Source of the DNA: Diphasiastrum complanatum
Taxonomy: Eukaryota; Streptophyta; Lycopodiopsida; Lycopodiales; Lycopodiaceae
Length of the DNA: 64,000 nt
Direction: 5' to 3'
Assembly (NCBI GenBank): GCA_029204225.1
Contig: CM055099.1
Span: 62,542,642 to 62,606,641 of the forward strand
Shown here: positions 49,372-61,170 of the stretch, one piece after another
Position numbering within the stretch: the stretch's first letter is position 1
Layout of the letters: the number at the start of each line of letters is the position of its first letter
Made by a program: the position numbers and the translations under genes
The notes under the pieces: model-generated
Seen by the model: only the letters and a program-made list of their open reading frames with translations
The model's database searches: none
What the model was told of the DNA's origin: nothing

Positions 49372-52280
49372 TTACGAAGGATTCAATTCTTCATGTAGTT
49401 TTTGGGCTAACTCCAAATTCTGTTGAGCCTCAGTCAACATCAAGTCTTCTTTTGATTTCGTATAATGGCCAATTGGTATGTTGTCAAATTCTTCAAGCTT
49501 AACCGGGAGCAATGTTCCATCAAAAAGCTCCTGAGTTAACTTGATATCTTCATCTGAATCACTACGAAGTGTGATTTCTTTACAATAGCAAGCTGAAAAT
49601 CTTATAAAAGAACTTTTAACATAAAGATTCTCAATGAAAAACAATGTCTTTGTCGCAAAAGTTCCAAACTGCCAAAATGTATGTGTACAAATTGCTTATA
49701 GCAAAGTGACTTCCTTCGATCTTGCAGATTGTGTCGAATCCCCACAAAATAATCAGCAAGGTTTCGCTCTCAATCCACGTAAAGACTGAATAGTTTTGGA
49801 TAAGCCATATTTACATTGATCAGCAAACCTACATCATCAAAGGCTCCTAAATCCGCAACACCTTGTGGTTTGTACAATTGAAACTGCGACTTTTGCTTCC
49901 AAAAATGTTGCTTATTGTCTTTGGCAAAAATTAAAATTCTTTAATACAAATGTATTCGAGAGCATACATAGCAGAAGAGCCTATGTATAACTCAGCTGAA
50001 CCGAAAGGCACAACTTGAAATTTCTCCTGGATTATGCCCCAGCAGAGACATCCTTTCTGCTCGATAGATAACTAGGCCCATAACCAGATAAAGTTGTCCT
50101 TTTCCCATGGTGTCTTCCAGTCGTCGAAGGCGATGCCTACTGTGCCTGGTAGCATCATATAATCCACACGCGTAATTCAATGTTAAATGCTTGTGGACAC
50201 TAGTTTTAGAATCGTTCAGCAAATGCATGGAATCTTTCAACACATACCTTCGACTGGTTTCAACATGGTCGTTTTGCCTGAGTAGCTGCTGATGCCAGAT
50301 CCTAAGTTTGCAACTCAACAGCTAACTTCTGGTCTTCCAACTGTTGCTTGAGATCTGAAAACTCCTGTTCGAGCTTGTCAATCTTCGCTACTGCCTCCAA
50401 ATACTCTAGATGGTCAGTGACTCCCAAGAAGGCAGGCACAGCTTGAAGTTGTTGTGTTAGATCATCAATGTGAAGAAGGGCTTGAAGATATTCTTCATGA
50501 GAGTCGGGCTTGCTGCAAGTGTAGGTGGCTTCACTAGACAGCTCCTTCAACTCAACCAACTCTTCTTCGACAAGTGCCTTCGCATCTTCGAGTGGTTGCG
50601 AAAACTCGACTTGAAAATTTTTGAGCATCTGGCCTTGGAGCTGGTTCAGTTTTGAGAGGTCTATTGTGATTGAACCTGCATTGTTGCATAAAGCAAGTGC
50701 AACTTCGGGCTTTATTCTTGTCACTTTTTCCTCCTACAAATGTTTCTGGAGAGCAACATTGTGTTTATTGGCATCCAGGAGTTGTTTTTTAAAAGAATCA
50801 ATCTCATTATGATAATTGACAGACTTGGCCTTAATCGCCTTATTGATCTGCTTCAAAGAATCAGCTTCATTAATGGCAGTCTGAAGTTGTGTGTCGAGAG
50901 AACGATTTTGTTCAATCAGTTGGCTGTTATCTGATTCGAGAAGTCGATCTTCTCATAAGACTCTTTGAGGGAGACTTGATATTTCTGCTCCGCTTAAATC
51001 AGGTCGAAAATGTTTTTCTGTTGTAGCAGTCGAATTCGTAAATATCAGCCACTAGATTCTTGGCTTTCTCTGTCATGGCACGAAACCACTGGGGTTGGTT
51101 ATCAGGTTCATCTTCATCGTCATCAACTGCCCTAGTGTCGTCTTCTACCGCAGCTTGAGCTTTGTCTGAAGTGTTAGATGGAGTTGCATCGTCATTCGAG
51201 ATTGATGCATTCTTCTTCTGCTTCTGTGAGGTTGAAGTAGAGGCTGGCTTTGACGAATCCGCAACAACAGCTCCATCGGTATCCCTGGCGGTGGTAGCAA
51301 CTGCATCTTGCTAGGAAGGTACAACATCTATCTCCATAGCAGTTGTAGCTACTACTTCGATGGCTGGCTCAACCGCTGTTGTAGTGATTGCGATAGGAAC
51401 AATCAAGAAGCTGGTAAGGTCAATTGGTTTTGGAGGCAACAGCCTTCCCATCAGCATGGTTTTCTCTTGATCAGTCAGGACTCCAAAATGATTGCACAAT
51501 CATGAAATATGCGCTCCTACTCCAGAAAATTTTTGGTGTTTGATCCACCTCAAAAAGGCCTTATATGCGATGATACCAAAGCATACAAGATTGCCGGCTA
51601 GTGCATCCAATAGATATCCAAAATTTTGGACTGAAATGGTTGCATTTACATCTGTCAAAAATACAGCTTGATTGGCATATTTACAAAACAACTTAAAAGT
51701 GGGTTCCTTGATCATTGAGATTTTATATCCCTTTGTGGGTACGAAGAAGTTGCTCAGGAAGTGGGTGGTCTCATACACTGATTCTCTATTTGTAACAACA
51801 ATTTTATCATCCAATGGTAATCCAAGAGCTGTGCAAAACAGATCTTAAAAAATGGTGAAAAATTTGCCTCGCACATGCACTTTGAAATCCACCTCAGAAA
51901 CTACGTGGTAGAGTTCACAAACTCGGTACTAAATTTAGACAAAATGACTGAAAGGTCCACTTTCAAATTATCCAACCTGCATTGATCCAAAAAGGAGTGG
52001 ATTGCGGATTCCTGCGCATGCTTTCCAGGTAATTGAAGAGCTAGAACTTGATCCAAAAGCCATTGCATCGAATATTTGATGACAGTTCCACAGATCGCAA
52101 TAGGGCGTAATGGATCGCTTTGATCGCAAAGAGAGTGAGCGCAGAAAAGCATGAAAACGCAAGAAGAAAGTGTGAGGAGGAAAATAGAAAATGACTATGA
52201 TATGCAGTGGTGGTGGGGAGAGGATGATGACATGTCATGGTGCCCTGACATCTGTCATTTTCATTATTAAGGACGTGCAT
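49372..52280 (-). pseudogene. Extra gene of gypsy copy A, downstream of integrase
   Basis: Reading 52280 to 49372: an N-terminal part with LSVILSKFSTEFVN; a globular block at 51500-51814 (SVYETTHFLSNFFVP, KLFCKYANQAVFLTD, QNFGYLLDALAGNLVCFG, YKAFLRWIKHQKFS); LTDQEKTMLMGRLLPPKPIDL; a long acidic, Ala/Thr-rich linker; a coiled coil at 50302-50724 (ITIDLSKLNQLQGQMLKNF, LEQEFSDLKQQLEDQ); and a C-terminal block at 49372-49644 (ENLYVKSSFIRFSACYC, LTQELFDGTLLPVKLEEF). About 900 codons, with roughly six frame breaks. It sits between integrase and the expected 3' LTR, the position of the envelope-like or additional ORF of Athila/Tat-type gypsy elements. No signal peptide or membrane segment is visible, which argues against an envelope protein. 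Function unknown. Confidence 0.65.
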
Positions 52281-52479
52281 GACTCATAGTTTCAAAATAT
52301 GATTTGACAGATCAGTCTTAATGACGATAAAGACCGTTTGTAAAAAGAAAAGAAACAAATGACTAAAAAAAACCAATATTCGTTTTGATATGTGTAGGCG
52401 TACACACTTGTGAATAATGAATGACCACATGGTCTTCATCTTTAATGGATGAATACAAATAGTAGGTTGAGAGATTCTC

Positions 52480-52900
52480 AAAAGATTTTCAAAAATATGC
52501 TAGAAAAATTCTAGAAAGTTTTGCGAAACCTTCTCATAAGATCCTAAAAAAAATAGAGAAACTAACGAGAGGTTCTTGAATGAATTTTAGTAAGATACTA
52601 GAAAATTCCTCGAAAATACAAATATAGTAGCAAAATCACTCAAAAGAAAAATGCTAGAAAATTTTTCAAAAAATTGGAAAAAGATGCTAGAAAAGATTCT
52701 CAAAAACTATCCGCGAAAATTAAAACACGTTTTGCTTACAAATTGAGTGTCGTGAAAAATTCAAGAAAAATTCTCAAAATGACTTTGAAAATGTCTTGAA
52801 AGATTGTGAGAAGTTTAGAAAAAGTTCTTGAAAACACTTTGAAAAGTGATTTTCAAATGCTAGTGGTAGAAGATTTTATGAACATTTCTAGAAAAGATAG
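52480..52900. repeat. Degenerate A-rich spacer repeats between integrase and extra gene
   Basis: Variants of GCTAGAAAATTCTCGAAAA recur about ten times with irregular spacing, without an open frame. Confidence 0.6.
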
Positions 52901-52907
52901 GAGAAAA

Positions 52908-53400
52908 TCAATTCCAGAACAATACTAGAAAAGAATAAGAATAATAAAAAAAATTCTGGTCAAAGGTAGTATTTCTTGAGTCTAGACCCATTAATTCGTG
53001 TAGGTAATAGTTCGTCTTCAAGTGATTGGAGTTTGAACAATAACCATTCTCAAACACCTCTATAACTTTATAAGGTCCGAGCCATCTCATATGAAGTTTT
53101 CTAGAGAACTTTTGATGTCGACTATCATAGATCAGTGCAAAGTCATCAGCTTTAAGATCACATTTTCTGATACGACGATCATATTTTTTCTTTCGTTGTT
53201 CCTGGATTTCCTCCGTTAATTTTTGTGAATTTATACAAGCTTCAGCTAATTCTTCAATATTTTTAAACCTTTCGTTAATACTTTCTGCATCTGTTCGTTG
53301 AGCTTGAATACGAAAAGTTGTCACCTCAAATTCAATAGGCAAAATAGAATGCATACCATAAGTAAGAAAATATGGTGTCTGGCGTCGTGATCTTTTCTAT
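52908..53400 (-). pseudogene. Gypsy copy A integrase C-terminus
   Basis: TPYFLTYGMHSILPIEFEV begins it (across a shift), then EEIQEQRKKKYDRRI, DFALIYDSRHQKF and LHMRWLGPYKVIEVFENG, the GPY/F-type end of gypsy integrase. No chromodomain follows, unlike the element at 10 kb. It ends HELMGLDSRN, then a poor tail. Confidence 0.85.
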
Positions 53401-54181
53401 GTTACGATAAGCTAAGAGAACAGATGGTAATTTCTGATCCCAATCAGTCGCATGTGCAATAGTAATCTTGTTCAGGATCTTACATAAGATTCAATTAGCT
53501 CTCTCAGTCAGCCCATTTGCTTTTGGATTATGAGGGGTTATTTTTCTGTGTTTAACTAGAAAATATGTTGTCAGCAGCCGTATTGTGTTCTTTAAAAAAT
53601 GTGTACCACGGTCACTTACTAGTTCAAGTGGACAACCATATCTTATGATTATAAATTTGAATAAGAACGCCGCAACAATTTTCGCATCGTTTTGTTTCAT
53701 CGCTTTTGCTTCAACATTCTTTGTATATAATCTGTTGCAACATGAATATAACAACACTTCATTTGTCGAGTCACAGGTTTGATTGGGCCGACAAAGTCAA
53801 TCCCCCACTTTTCAAATGGTGCAAGAGGTAGGATTGGTGTCAACGGCCAATTTATTGCTTTTGTTGGCTTACCAGATCTCTGACATGGATCACACGAACG
53901 AATATAATTTGATACATCCTTGAACATACCTGGCCACCAATATTTGATACATCCTTGAACATAGTTGGCCACCAGTATTTGGCAGTCAATATCTTATTAA
54001 TAGTGTTCTTTAAAGCAAAGTGTCCGCCAGCATCATCTGAGTGTAAGGCATGAACAACCTTTTTAATATATGCTGTTTCGAGACATCTTCTTAGTTGATT
54101 ATCAACACCAAGCTTGTACAGGACATTGTTAATAATCGTATAGGGTGCTACCTTATATTGAAAAACTATCTTTTGCTCCAA
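53400..54181 (-). pseudogene. Gypsy copy A integrase, zinc domain and core
   Basis: VVHALHSDDAGGHFALKNT, KYWWPTMFKDVSN and SCDPCQRSGKP form the HHCC zinc domain; a 35-bp tandem duplication (53914-53985) repeats the YWWPxMFKDVSN segment and breaks the frame. The core has WGIDFVGPIKP (first Asp), RYGCPLELVSDRGTHF (second Asp) and ITPHNPKANGLTERAN (Glu). Stops or shifts occur between these blocks. Confidence 0.88.
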
Positions 54182-54184
54182 ATT

Positions 54185-54462
54185 TCATCCGGATATATCT
54201 GATCCTTGGAGATAAGTAATGATATCAGAATATAATGAGTTCGTAGATGAAATTTCAAATAGATTTTCATCTAGAAAATCATCATTAGTTGGTTTTTCAA
54301 TTTTTCCTGTGCTAAGTCGTAATAGATAATCAACATTAGTATGATATTTTCCTTGGCAAAGTTCTACTTGATAAGTGAATTCCTGCAGAAGTAGAACCCA
54401 TCGAGCAATTCGTCTTGATAAATCTGGTTTATTCATGAGATACTTTAGAGCATAGTGGCCAA
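54185..54462 (-). pseudogene. Gypsy copy A RNase H, C-terminal part
   Basis: HYALKYLMNKPDLSRRIARWVLLLQEFTY and LCQGKYHTNVDYLLRLS are the end of RNase H. The first catalytic Asp and about 130 residues before this are missing, replaced by the copia insertion to the right. Confidence 0.85.
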
Positions 54463-54527
54463 ATAGCATAATTTGTAGAATTCAATCTCTCACTAGCTTC
54501 TAGAAGGTATGCTCCAGTAGATCCCAT
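54462..54527 (-). pseudogene. Copia gag, first 22 codons
   Basis: MGSTGAYLLEASERLNSTNY then AIW, closely like the gag starts at 7167 and 61170. It runs into gypsy RNase H (HYALKYLM) at about 54455-54465 through a short shared sequence TATG. Confidence 0.85.
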
Positions 54528-55319
54528 CTTACTAGTGACTTCTACAAACAAGAAATACATTTGATTGACTTGAAACTCACAAAGGTCTCACACTTGCAGT
54601 GTTTCACTCAAATTTGATTTCTAATTCAACAAATGGACTTATAATCACAGTTCTATCACTCCCTCACAAAGCTGGAATGAAGATAAGATGAAGTGAAAAC
54701 TACTTTCAAACAAATCTTGCAAAGAAATGGAATTGATTGTCTCTAGAAACTCACTAAGGTCTCTCTCTTGTAGTTTTTTACTCAAATTAGATTTCTAATC
54801 CAACAAATGGACTTATAATCTCAGTTCTAGCACTCCCTCACAAAGTTGGAATGAAGATAAGATGATGTGAAATCTACTTACAGTCAAATCTTGTCAGTTT
54901 TGGCTATTTTTGGACAATAACATGACTAAATCTCCATCACGCTTTTTGATGTACTTTCAAGACCTGTAAAACAAGTTTAGAGGACCTGATTTTAGCCTAG
55001 ATTAATTAGATTTCATGACCCTATGTCAAAGCCAATCAATGGCACTCAATCTTGGTAGCTTATCCTAAGATTTCCACCGGAAATTACATCAAAAGATCAC
55101 AAATTGAATTTCTTTGGATCAAATGAATACCATGCATTAAATGTAGGTTCAGAGGTGCCCACACATGTGGATAGTACGGATTTGGACCCCTACCAAGTTT
55201 GGGATCAAATCTCCTCACCAAAATCAAGATTCTAGCTTGCCCTCTCAATACTAGTTTTTAGCACCAAAACTTGCTAAAAATGGATTTGCATTAGATCAAT
55301 GGCTTATGCTCTTGTACTT
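54528..55319 (-). other. Leader of the nested copia fragment
   Basis: About 790 bp between primer site and gag. Contains a duplicated stretch of about 210 bp (54560-54700 and 54735-54890 share CTCACAAAG.TGGAATGAAGATAAGATGA and CAACAAATGGACTTATAATC). Confidence 0.65.
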
Positions 55320-55331
55320 GGCTTGATACCA
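55320..55331 (-). promoter_or_regulatory. Primer-binding site of the nested copia
   Basis: TGGTATCAAGCC on the minus strand; the first eight bases match the initiator-Met site, the rest is changed. Confidence 0.7.
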
Positions 55332-56031
55332 TGTGAAAGTACTATACTTTAGGACCATAAATGGATCTACAAAAGATCCACAAGAGTGATTGGATGCTTG
55401 CTTAACAATCTATCAAAAAACTCGACACAAAAAAGTTGATCTAGATTGGCAATTTGACAAACAACAAGCATTAACAATCAAAAGCATTGATCAACATTGA
55501 AATCCGAGACCACACGTGTGTACTACAGGCTGTAGTACGGCCTTCAACCTGAGAAACAAGTACAAATTGATTTGGTTTCATTTGGATCACAAAAACTCAA
55601 TCTACATAGTGAACTAGCTTGAGATTGCCAATGAGCTCCAAAAATATTCTATCTTCTCATTATGGAGAGAGGGAATACATAGCAAATTCGACTTCCTTCT
55701 GAAGTTAGGTGGATTTCCAGCATGTAATAAGGAAGTTAACTCACTCTCCTTGACCTAAAATGAAACCCTAGCCTAGATCCTAGAGTTATGCTTGGTAGGT
55801 AGCTAGTTGGTCAAATTTTCACCTTAAGCTAAGGTGTAGGTCCTATAAAGTAGCAATCACTACCAAAATGACACGACCAACCCTATGGACTTGACCTAAC
55901 CTACATTAGGAGTGGATTGCCATGTAGCATCTTGGCCTCACATGTGTGGAATCCACTTATGTACAAAATTTACATTATACTACATGGTTTTTGATCAAAC
56001 TAGATTTGCCAATTTTTGGCAATTCGTCACA
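55332..56031 (-). repeat. 5' LTR of the nested copia (700 bp)
   Basis: On the minus strand it runs from TGTGACGAATTGCC to ACTTTCACA. The ends form the inverted pair TGTGA/TCACA, and the inner end is fixed by the primer site. The outer end falls exactly inside gypsy RT, after NLQIPTNLREL. Contains CACACGTGTG-type motifs and a GAGAGAG stretch. Confidence 0.8.
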
Positions 56032-56600
56032 CTTAGTTCACGTAGATTGGTTGGTATCTGGAGATTCTTTATAAGTTCGACTTTATCTTTATCGATTTCT
56101 ATTCCTCTATTTGATATTCTGTGTCCAAATAAAATTGATTCTTTCATACCAAAAAAACATTTTTCTGGATGAAGGGATAAACGAGTATCTCGACACCATT
56201 GTAATGTAAGTCTCAGCTTCTGTAGATGTATCTTTATATCACTATATACACATAAATCATCAATAAAGATCTCAAGAAAAGTTGTTAGGAAGGCAGCAAA
56301 AATTAACATCATGATTCGCTGAAAAGTCATTGGTGCATTGCAAAGACCAAAGGGCATTTTGTTGTAGGCATAAGTGCCCCAATTCGTAGTGAACGTGGTC
56401 TTTGAACGATCCTTCTTTCTCACTCCAACCTGATTATAACCTAAGAAACCATCACAGACACTGTAACGCTCTTGACCAACAACCTGATCTAAGATAGAAT
56501 CAGTGAAGGGCAAAGGATGATGATCCTTCCTTGTAGCAGCATTGAGCTTGTGGAAATCCTAGCATATTTGTATTTTGCCAGTCTTCTTCTTCGGAACAAC
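56032..56600 (-). pseudogene. Gypsy copy A reverse transcriptase palm
   Basis: LPFTDSILDQVVGQERYSVCDGFLGYNQV (read through a shift at 56515), TFTTNWGTYAYNKMPFGLCNAPMTFQR, FIDDLCVYS (the polymerase Asp pair) and LHPEKCFFGMKESILFGH lead to NLQIPTNLREL, where the copia LTR interrupts. MPFGLCNAP and the long loop before FIDD set it apart from the chromovirus at 8 kb. Confidence 0.9.
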
Positions 56601-56615
56601 AACAATGGGTGAAAC

Positions 56616-57257
56616 TCATTCACTGCTTAAGACGGGATAGATAATACCTGCCTTAAGGTGCTTGTTAAGTTCTTCCTTAACCATGAAAGAGTACTTTGGA
56701 TTGAGACGATACTGTCTTTGTCGAACAGGTACAACATCTTCTTTAAAATCAATACAATGCTCTCCAAATTTTGCAGGTATACCTTTCAAATCATCGAGCA
56801 ACCAGACAAAAACATCTTGATACTCCTTCAGCAATTCAGTAAATTCCGCTAATTCCGATTCTCCAAGTGACTTTGAAACATGCACAAATCTGCCAGGTGC
56901 AAGTTCAATTAGTTTAGTAGAATCTGGTAGAATGATATCTTCTATTATACTGGCCTTGGTATGGCCATGAATTTCACGCATGGTTGACTCCATAGATATA
57001 TTCTTGTCGTCAGCCTGGTTCTTGTTACCAAATTCATATTCAGATTCGTCACTCGAATCATCAGACTCTTTAGAGTTCATGTCTGCAACTTTAATTTCTT
57101 CATTCAAACCATCCACTTCAGCGTTGCAGGCATCAAAGAATTCTTCTTCGTCAGTATTCTCATAGCATTCAAAATATTTCACTTCGATGTCAGATGCATT
57201 GGAAAAAATATTTAAGGCATAAGAAGAATATTCTGAGGTAAAACTTCTGCCAGACAA
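56616..57257 (-). pseudogene. Gypsy copy A linker and RT N-terminus
   Basis: 213 residues. An acidic linker (NTDEEEFFDACNAEVDG, KESDDSSDESEYEFGN), then FVHVSKSLGESELAEF, LLKEYQDVFVWLLDDLKGIP, HCIDFKEDVVPVRQRQYRLNP and VKEELNKHLKAGIIYPV, the standard run-in to gypsy RT. One shift near 56615 separates it from the palm. Confidence 0.88.
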
Positions 57258-57287
57258 AGGAGTTTCACCTTCATATTTGTCACGACT

Positions 57288-57602
57288 CTAGGTGATAATT
57301 TGTTCTACTGGCTTACCTCGATTATTGGTCTCACCATTATGAGATCTCAACTCTCTGGATTTCCAATGAACACTTGCGTTTGATTGATAAAGCCAGGGCT
57401 GTCCAATTAGCACTAAATAAGATGACAAACCAAGTGGTTTGATAACTATGAAATTCATTGTGAAAGACTTGGCTTCAATGTAAACAGTAACATCCTTCAA
57501 TTCTCCAACAGGTTTTTGTCGCATTGAATCAGCTAACTTGATAATTTGTTGTGTCGCTTGAATGTCAGTCAGTCCCAAACTGTATATCAACGGGATATAC
57601 AC
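57288..57602 (-). pseudogene. Gypsy copy A aspartic protease, C-terminal part
   Basis: LGLTDIQATQQIIKLADSM, KPVGELKDVTVYIEAKSF, NFIVI and YLVLIGQPWLYQSNA match the second half of a plant gypsy protease (fold with LGRPWL-like end). The active-site D-S/T-G is not in this frame. Confidence 0.75.
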
Positions 57603-58125
57603 TGGTTAGTTTTCCTATAAGATTCTTAACCTTTCGTATATATTTTCAAAGGAATTCTTTAGTCTTCTTCTGAACTTTGTTCAGACATCCGAGAATTCTA
57701 GATTTATAACCGATTTCTCTAAACTGGATCAGAACGCATCTTTCAGTAGTAACTAGGTTTGTACACATCCTAGTTCAACTTGACTGTACCATATGCGTGC
57801 CTGCTTTTTCAGCAGACCAAGAAAGATTCGCAGTTTGTCTACGTCAGTTTCTTCATTATTTGCATTAGCAATGGACTCAAATTGCGAGACATAGCTATCT
57901 GCATCATCTGAAGTAGTAAATAATTGTACTTAATTTTTGAGATAGAAGTGAAATGTGCAGCAGGACCCTCCATACCGAAGCTAATTAGGAGATCAAGTAA
58001 CTGGGCAGTGATCTCATCGAGATTTCTCCGACTCGCACTCTCACTCTGTCTTTGTAAAAATTCTTCTCTAAGCTTACGGTATCTTTATAATCGGGATTCT
58101 CTATCTAACATACACTGAAAATGGT
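57603..58125 (-). pseudogene. Gypsy copy A gag remnant
   Basis: After the primer site a frame reads MLDRESRL, a stop, then RYRKLREEFLQRQSESASRRNLDEITAQLLDLLISFGMEG, highly helical. Then stops. Only about 500 bp separate primer site and protease, so most of gag, including a zinc knuckle, is deleted. Confidence 0.5.
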
Positions 58126-58166
58126 AATAGATGTGTTAGTTTTTCTTATAACTTTCCTAAGTTATC

Positions 58167-58183
58167 CCCAACAACGGCGCCAA
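58167..58183 (-). promoter_or_regulatory. Primer-binding site of gypsy copy A (GGCGCC type)
   Basis: TGGCGCCGTTGTTGGGG on the minus strand, five bases after the LTR. One base different from the site at 48528. Confidence 0.85.
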
Positions 58184-58188
58184 AAATT

Positions 58189-59456
58189 GGTATATGTCGT
58201 ACTATACCAACAAAGTTAATATAGATTTTGTAGTAAATAATGTCGAACCCACAGAGGATAGCATTAGAAAGTTAAATATTTGGTACAATTTATGAGTAGT
58301 TTTGAGTAAAGTGGCTTCAGACATTATTCAGGTTGTCAACAAACATTAGAAAGTAACCAATATTATTGGTGTTGGGGTGTGTAGTGTTAATAATTCCAGA
58401 ACAGCAGTCTTCCCTCTATCAAATCGAATGAAACGCGATCTACAAGTGAGATGTTATCAGAGTAGCACAGCAGTACTACACTCTGGCTGATTAAGGCATC
58501 AACAGAGAATCAAGAAATGTTTGATGTATTTGTGGTTGTTCAGACGATTACGTTCGCAAACTGTTTGTATCTAGATAGACGTCCTCAACAACTAAAGTCC
58601 AAGGTTATGGTTAAAGAGCACAAATAGTTTTAGAGCACGTTAGAAACTTATGTCAGTTACAATCAGGAACACAGATCAAAGACTCAATTCTTTAGACAAG
58701 GACTGTCATCTCAAATGTATACATACAGTTTTAATGATCATGCTAGACTGTACCAAATGTAGACGTTATTCGAGTGCCAAAAAGAAAGTATTCACGACAG
58801 ACGAATAAGATGATTTTAAGATGGTTCTTTAGAGCATGTTTTACAGATACACAACAAACAACTGTAATGCGCTAGAGAGTTTGTCTGATCAGAGAGTAAT
58901 TCATGTAATGCATTAGAGATTGTTAGTAGACTCAAGATCACTCACACTCAACAATGCGGAGAACCGAGATAAGGGAGAATAACTCTCAGCTCTCTATTCA
59001 CTTCTCCGACATTTTACAAATACATAAACTCTTCTCTCCCGATGGTCGAGACTGAAGTGTGTGATCAATATCTGTTCTACGGGGCAAACAAACACACCTC
59101 TAAAACCACAGGTGCAACGCTCTCGTGAAAAGGTCTAGTTAACAATTAGGTTGAATATATGTTCAATTATACTATAAGAGGTATATTTAACTAAAAGTTA
59201 AAATTACTCTAGTTTAACATGTCAATTCATATAGAGTCGTTTCGTGTGGATGACCTAATAAAGGCTATCCAAAGCAATGTCTTCCCTTTTAAAAGTCTCA
59301 TCCTTAAATACAAGGCAAGTACTTAGGAGATATATTCTTGAAAAATGACTTAGGCCTCTTCATGATTTATATTTATCCAGCTCGTATCCTCATTTTTGAG
59401 TATATCATGTCATATTTAATTTGATATTCAATATTTAACAATTTTGTGGCATCACA
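58189..59456 (-). repeat. 5' LTR of gypsy copy A (1,268 bp)
   Basis: On the minus strand it runs from TGTGATGCCAC to CATATACCA. It aligns with the 3' LTR of copy B (33726-34885) for over 1.1 kb. The TATA-like TTGTATTTAAGG lies about 150 bp from the start. Its right flank begins ATAAG; the matching left duplication is lost because the 3' LTR of copy A is missing. Confidence 0.9.
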
Positions 59457-59914
59457 ATAAGAAATATTCATATTACAAGAACTTATCATGAACCAATTCT
59501 GATCCTACTGACTACCAAATTAGGTCTTTTATACTGAGTGTCTCATTTTTATTTTATAATCTACCAAATAGGTATTATTTAGACTTCTTGTGACCATATT
59601 TTATGCATAAAACTACAAAAATTAGATACTTTTTTCTTTATATTTATTTGTGTTCGCAGTTTCTATACAATCCTCTGTGGTCTTTTTGGTACTATTTTAG
59701 TATTGTTTACCAATTGCTGGAATCTAAGCTTTAGTTACTACCAATTTTACAATATTTGTACTATTTTTGTAATGTTTACGTGTTCTTGAAACTTTTGAGC
59801 ACCAACGATTGGTACTATTTGAATCTATCGTGTAACAATTTTGATCCTCCAGACTTTCTACATGTTTAGTACTTCTGTACTATAAGATGCTTTGGTACTT
59901 TAGATGTTGGTTGG
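59457..59914. other. No gene recognised
   Basis: T-rich spacer with repeated TACTATTT and TTTGGTACT motifs between the gypsy LTR and the broken end of the next copia. Confidence 0.4.
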
Positions 59915-60711
59915 TGGCTCAACAAGCTCCCATGTGTTATTTGACATCAAGGCTTCAAATTCTTGGGTCATTGCTTCAACCCACTCCTTGGATTGAAAAG
60001 CTTCTTGGACATCCTTAGGCTCTTCATCTGATATAAAAATGCATGATAGGAAGTTTGACCTTCCACGTGCCTTCCTTCTTCATCATATGTGAGACTCCTT
60101 GGCTCAGATCTTGCTCATGTAGATCTTTTGGGTGTGGTAGCTTGAATTTGCTCCTCCTCAAGCCTCGGCCTCACCTCTTCTTGAACAGCATCAAGATTGA
60201 TGATTGATGTTGCATGACTCTCCTTGATCTGTGCATCATCCAAGTTAAATTTTTGATCTTCATGGAAGATCACATCTCTACTAACAACATTTTTGTCAAT
60301 AGAGGGCAAATAAATCTTGTATGCTTTTTTAGTGGATGCATATCCTACAAAAATTCCTTTTACTGCACTAGGATCTTCCTTCTTCCTAGTTTCTAGAGGC
60401 ACATGCACAAAGCATACACAGCCAAAAATCCTAAGATGATCTACCTTAGGCTTTTTCTTAAACAACATCTCAAAATCTCCCTTATCCTTGGAAATAAGAT
60501 TGTTCTTGCTTGAAGAGGATTGGTGTTGATTCTTACTTCTTGTCTTGTGCTTGTCTTTGGTAAAGAGAGCTTTACCATCAATGTTGAGAAATAGTCTCTC
60601 CATTTTTAAGAGCTTATACTCGTCTTGATTCTTCATAAATGAGCACACTTTGGAGTGCTTCCAAACTTGGTAGCTCCTCCTTAATGGCATAACTCTGAAC
60701 AAGGTTGTCAT
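59915..60711 (-). pseudogene. Copia element 4: integrase C-terminus joined to RT start
   Basis: FKKKPKVDHLRIFGCVCFVHVP, DPSAVKGIFVGYASTKKAYKIY and VVSRDVIFHEDQKFN are the integrase C-terminus. The first part of the frame (LKMERLFLNIDGKALFTKDK) is gag tail, so zinc knuckle, protease and the integrase core are deleted. Downstream across shifts: LTYDEEG and EEPKDVQEAFQSKEWVEAMTQEFEALMSNNTWELVEPP, the RT start. Homology ends near 59915; the polymerase is missing. Confidence 0.85.
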
Positions 60712-60720
60712 ATTCCTCCT

Positions 60721-61170
60721 TTAACCCATTAAGTATGACTTGAACAAGTTCATTTTGGAGTCTCCTATGCATGACAATTCTCTATGGAGGTCTTTAACTC
60801 TCATTACATAACCTGAAGCACATTCATCACTTCTCTGTACACTTTGAAAAATTTGGTTTCTTAGTTTTAGAAGTCTAGAAGTATTTTTTGCCTCATAGAT
60901 AGACTTGCGAGTATCCCAAGCATCTTTGGCATTAGTACAAGCACCAATTTCTCTTAAGATGTCATTTGAGACATTCATCAGAGCCATCCTGGCTCTCTTT
61001 TTGTACTTTGGAATTTCTTGAGGAATTTGTGGCTCTTCTTCACTTCCAAGTACAATATCCATCACATCTTGTAGTATTAAGATAGATTCCATTCTAACCT
61101 TCCAAATTGAGTAATTGGAGGTTGATAATCTTTCACTTGCTTCTAATAGAAAGACACCCATTGAAGTCAT
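60721..61170 (-). pseudogene. Copia element 4 gag
   Basis: 149 residues: MTSMGVFLLEASERLSTSNYSIWKVRMESI, VMDIVLGSEEEPQIPQEIPKYKKRARMA, DILREIGACTNAKDAW and VMRVKDLHRELSCIG. Clearly related to gag at 6634-7167. The start is the first ATG after a 740-bp leader. It loses frame near the end (KSYLMG). Confidence 0.88.

Noticed and set aside
52480-52900. Possible CRISPR-like or satellite array
   Set aside because: Units are too degenerate and irregularly spaced; no constant repeat with unique spacers.
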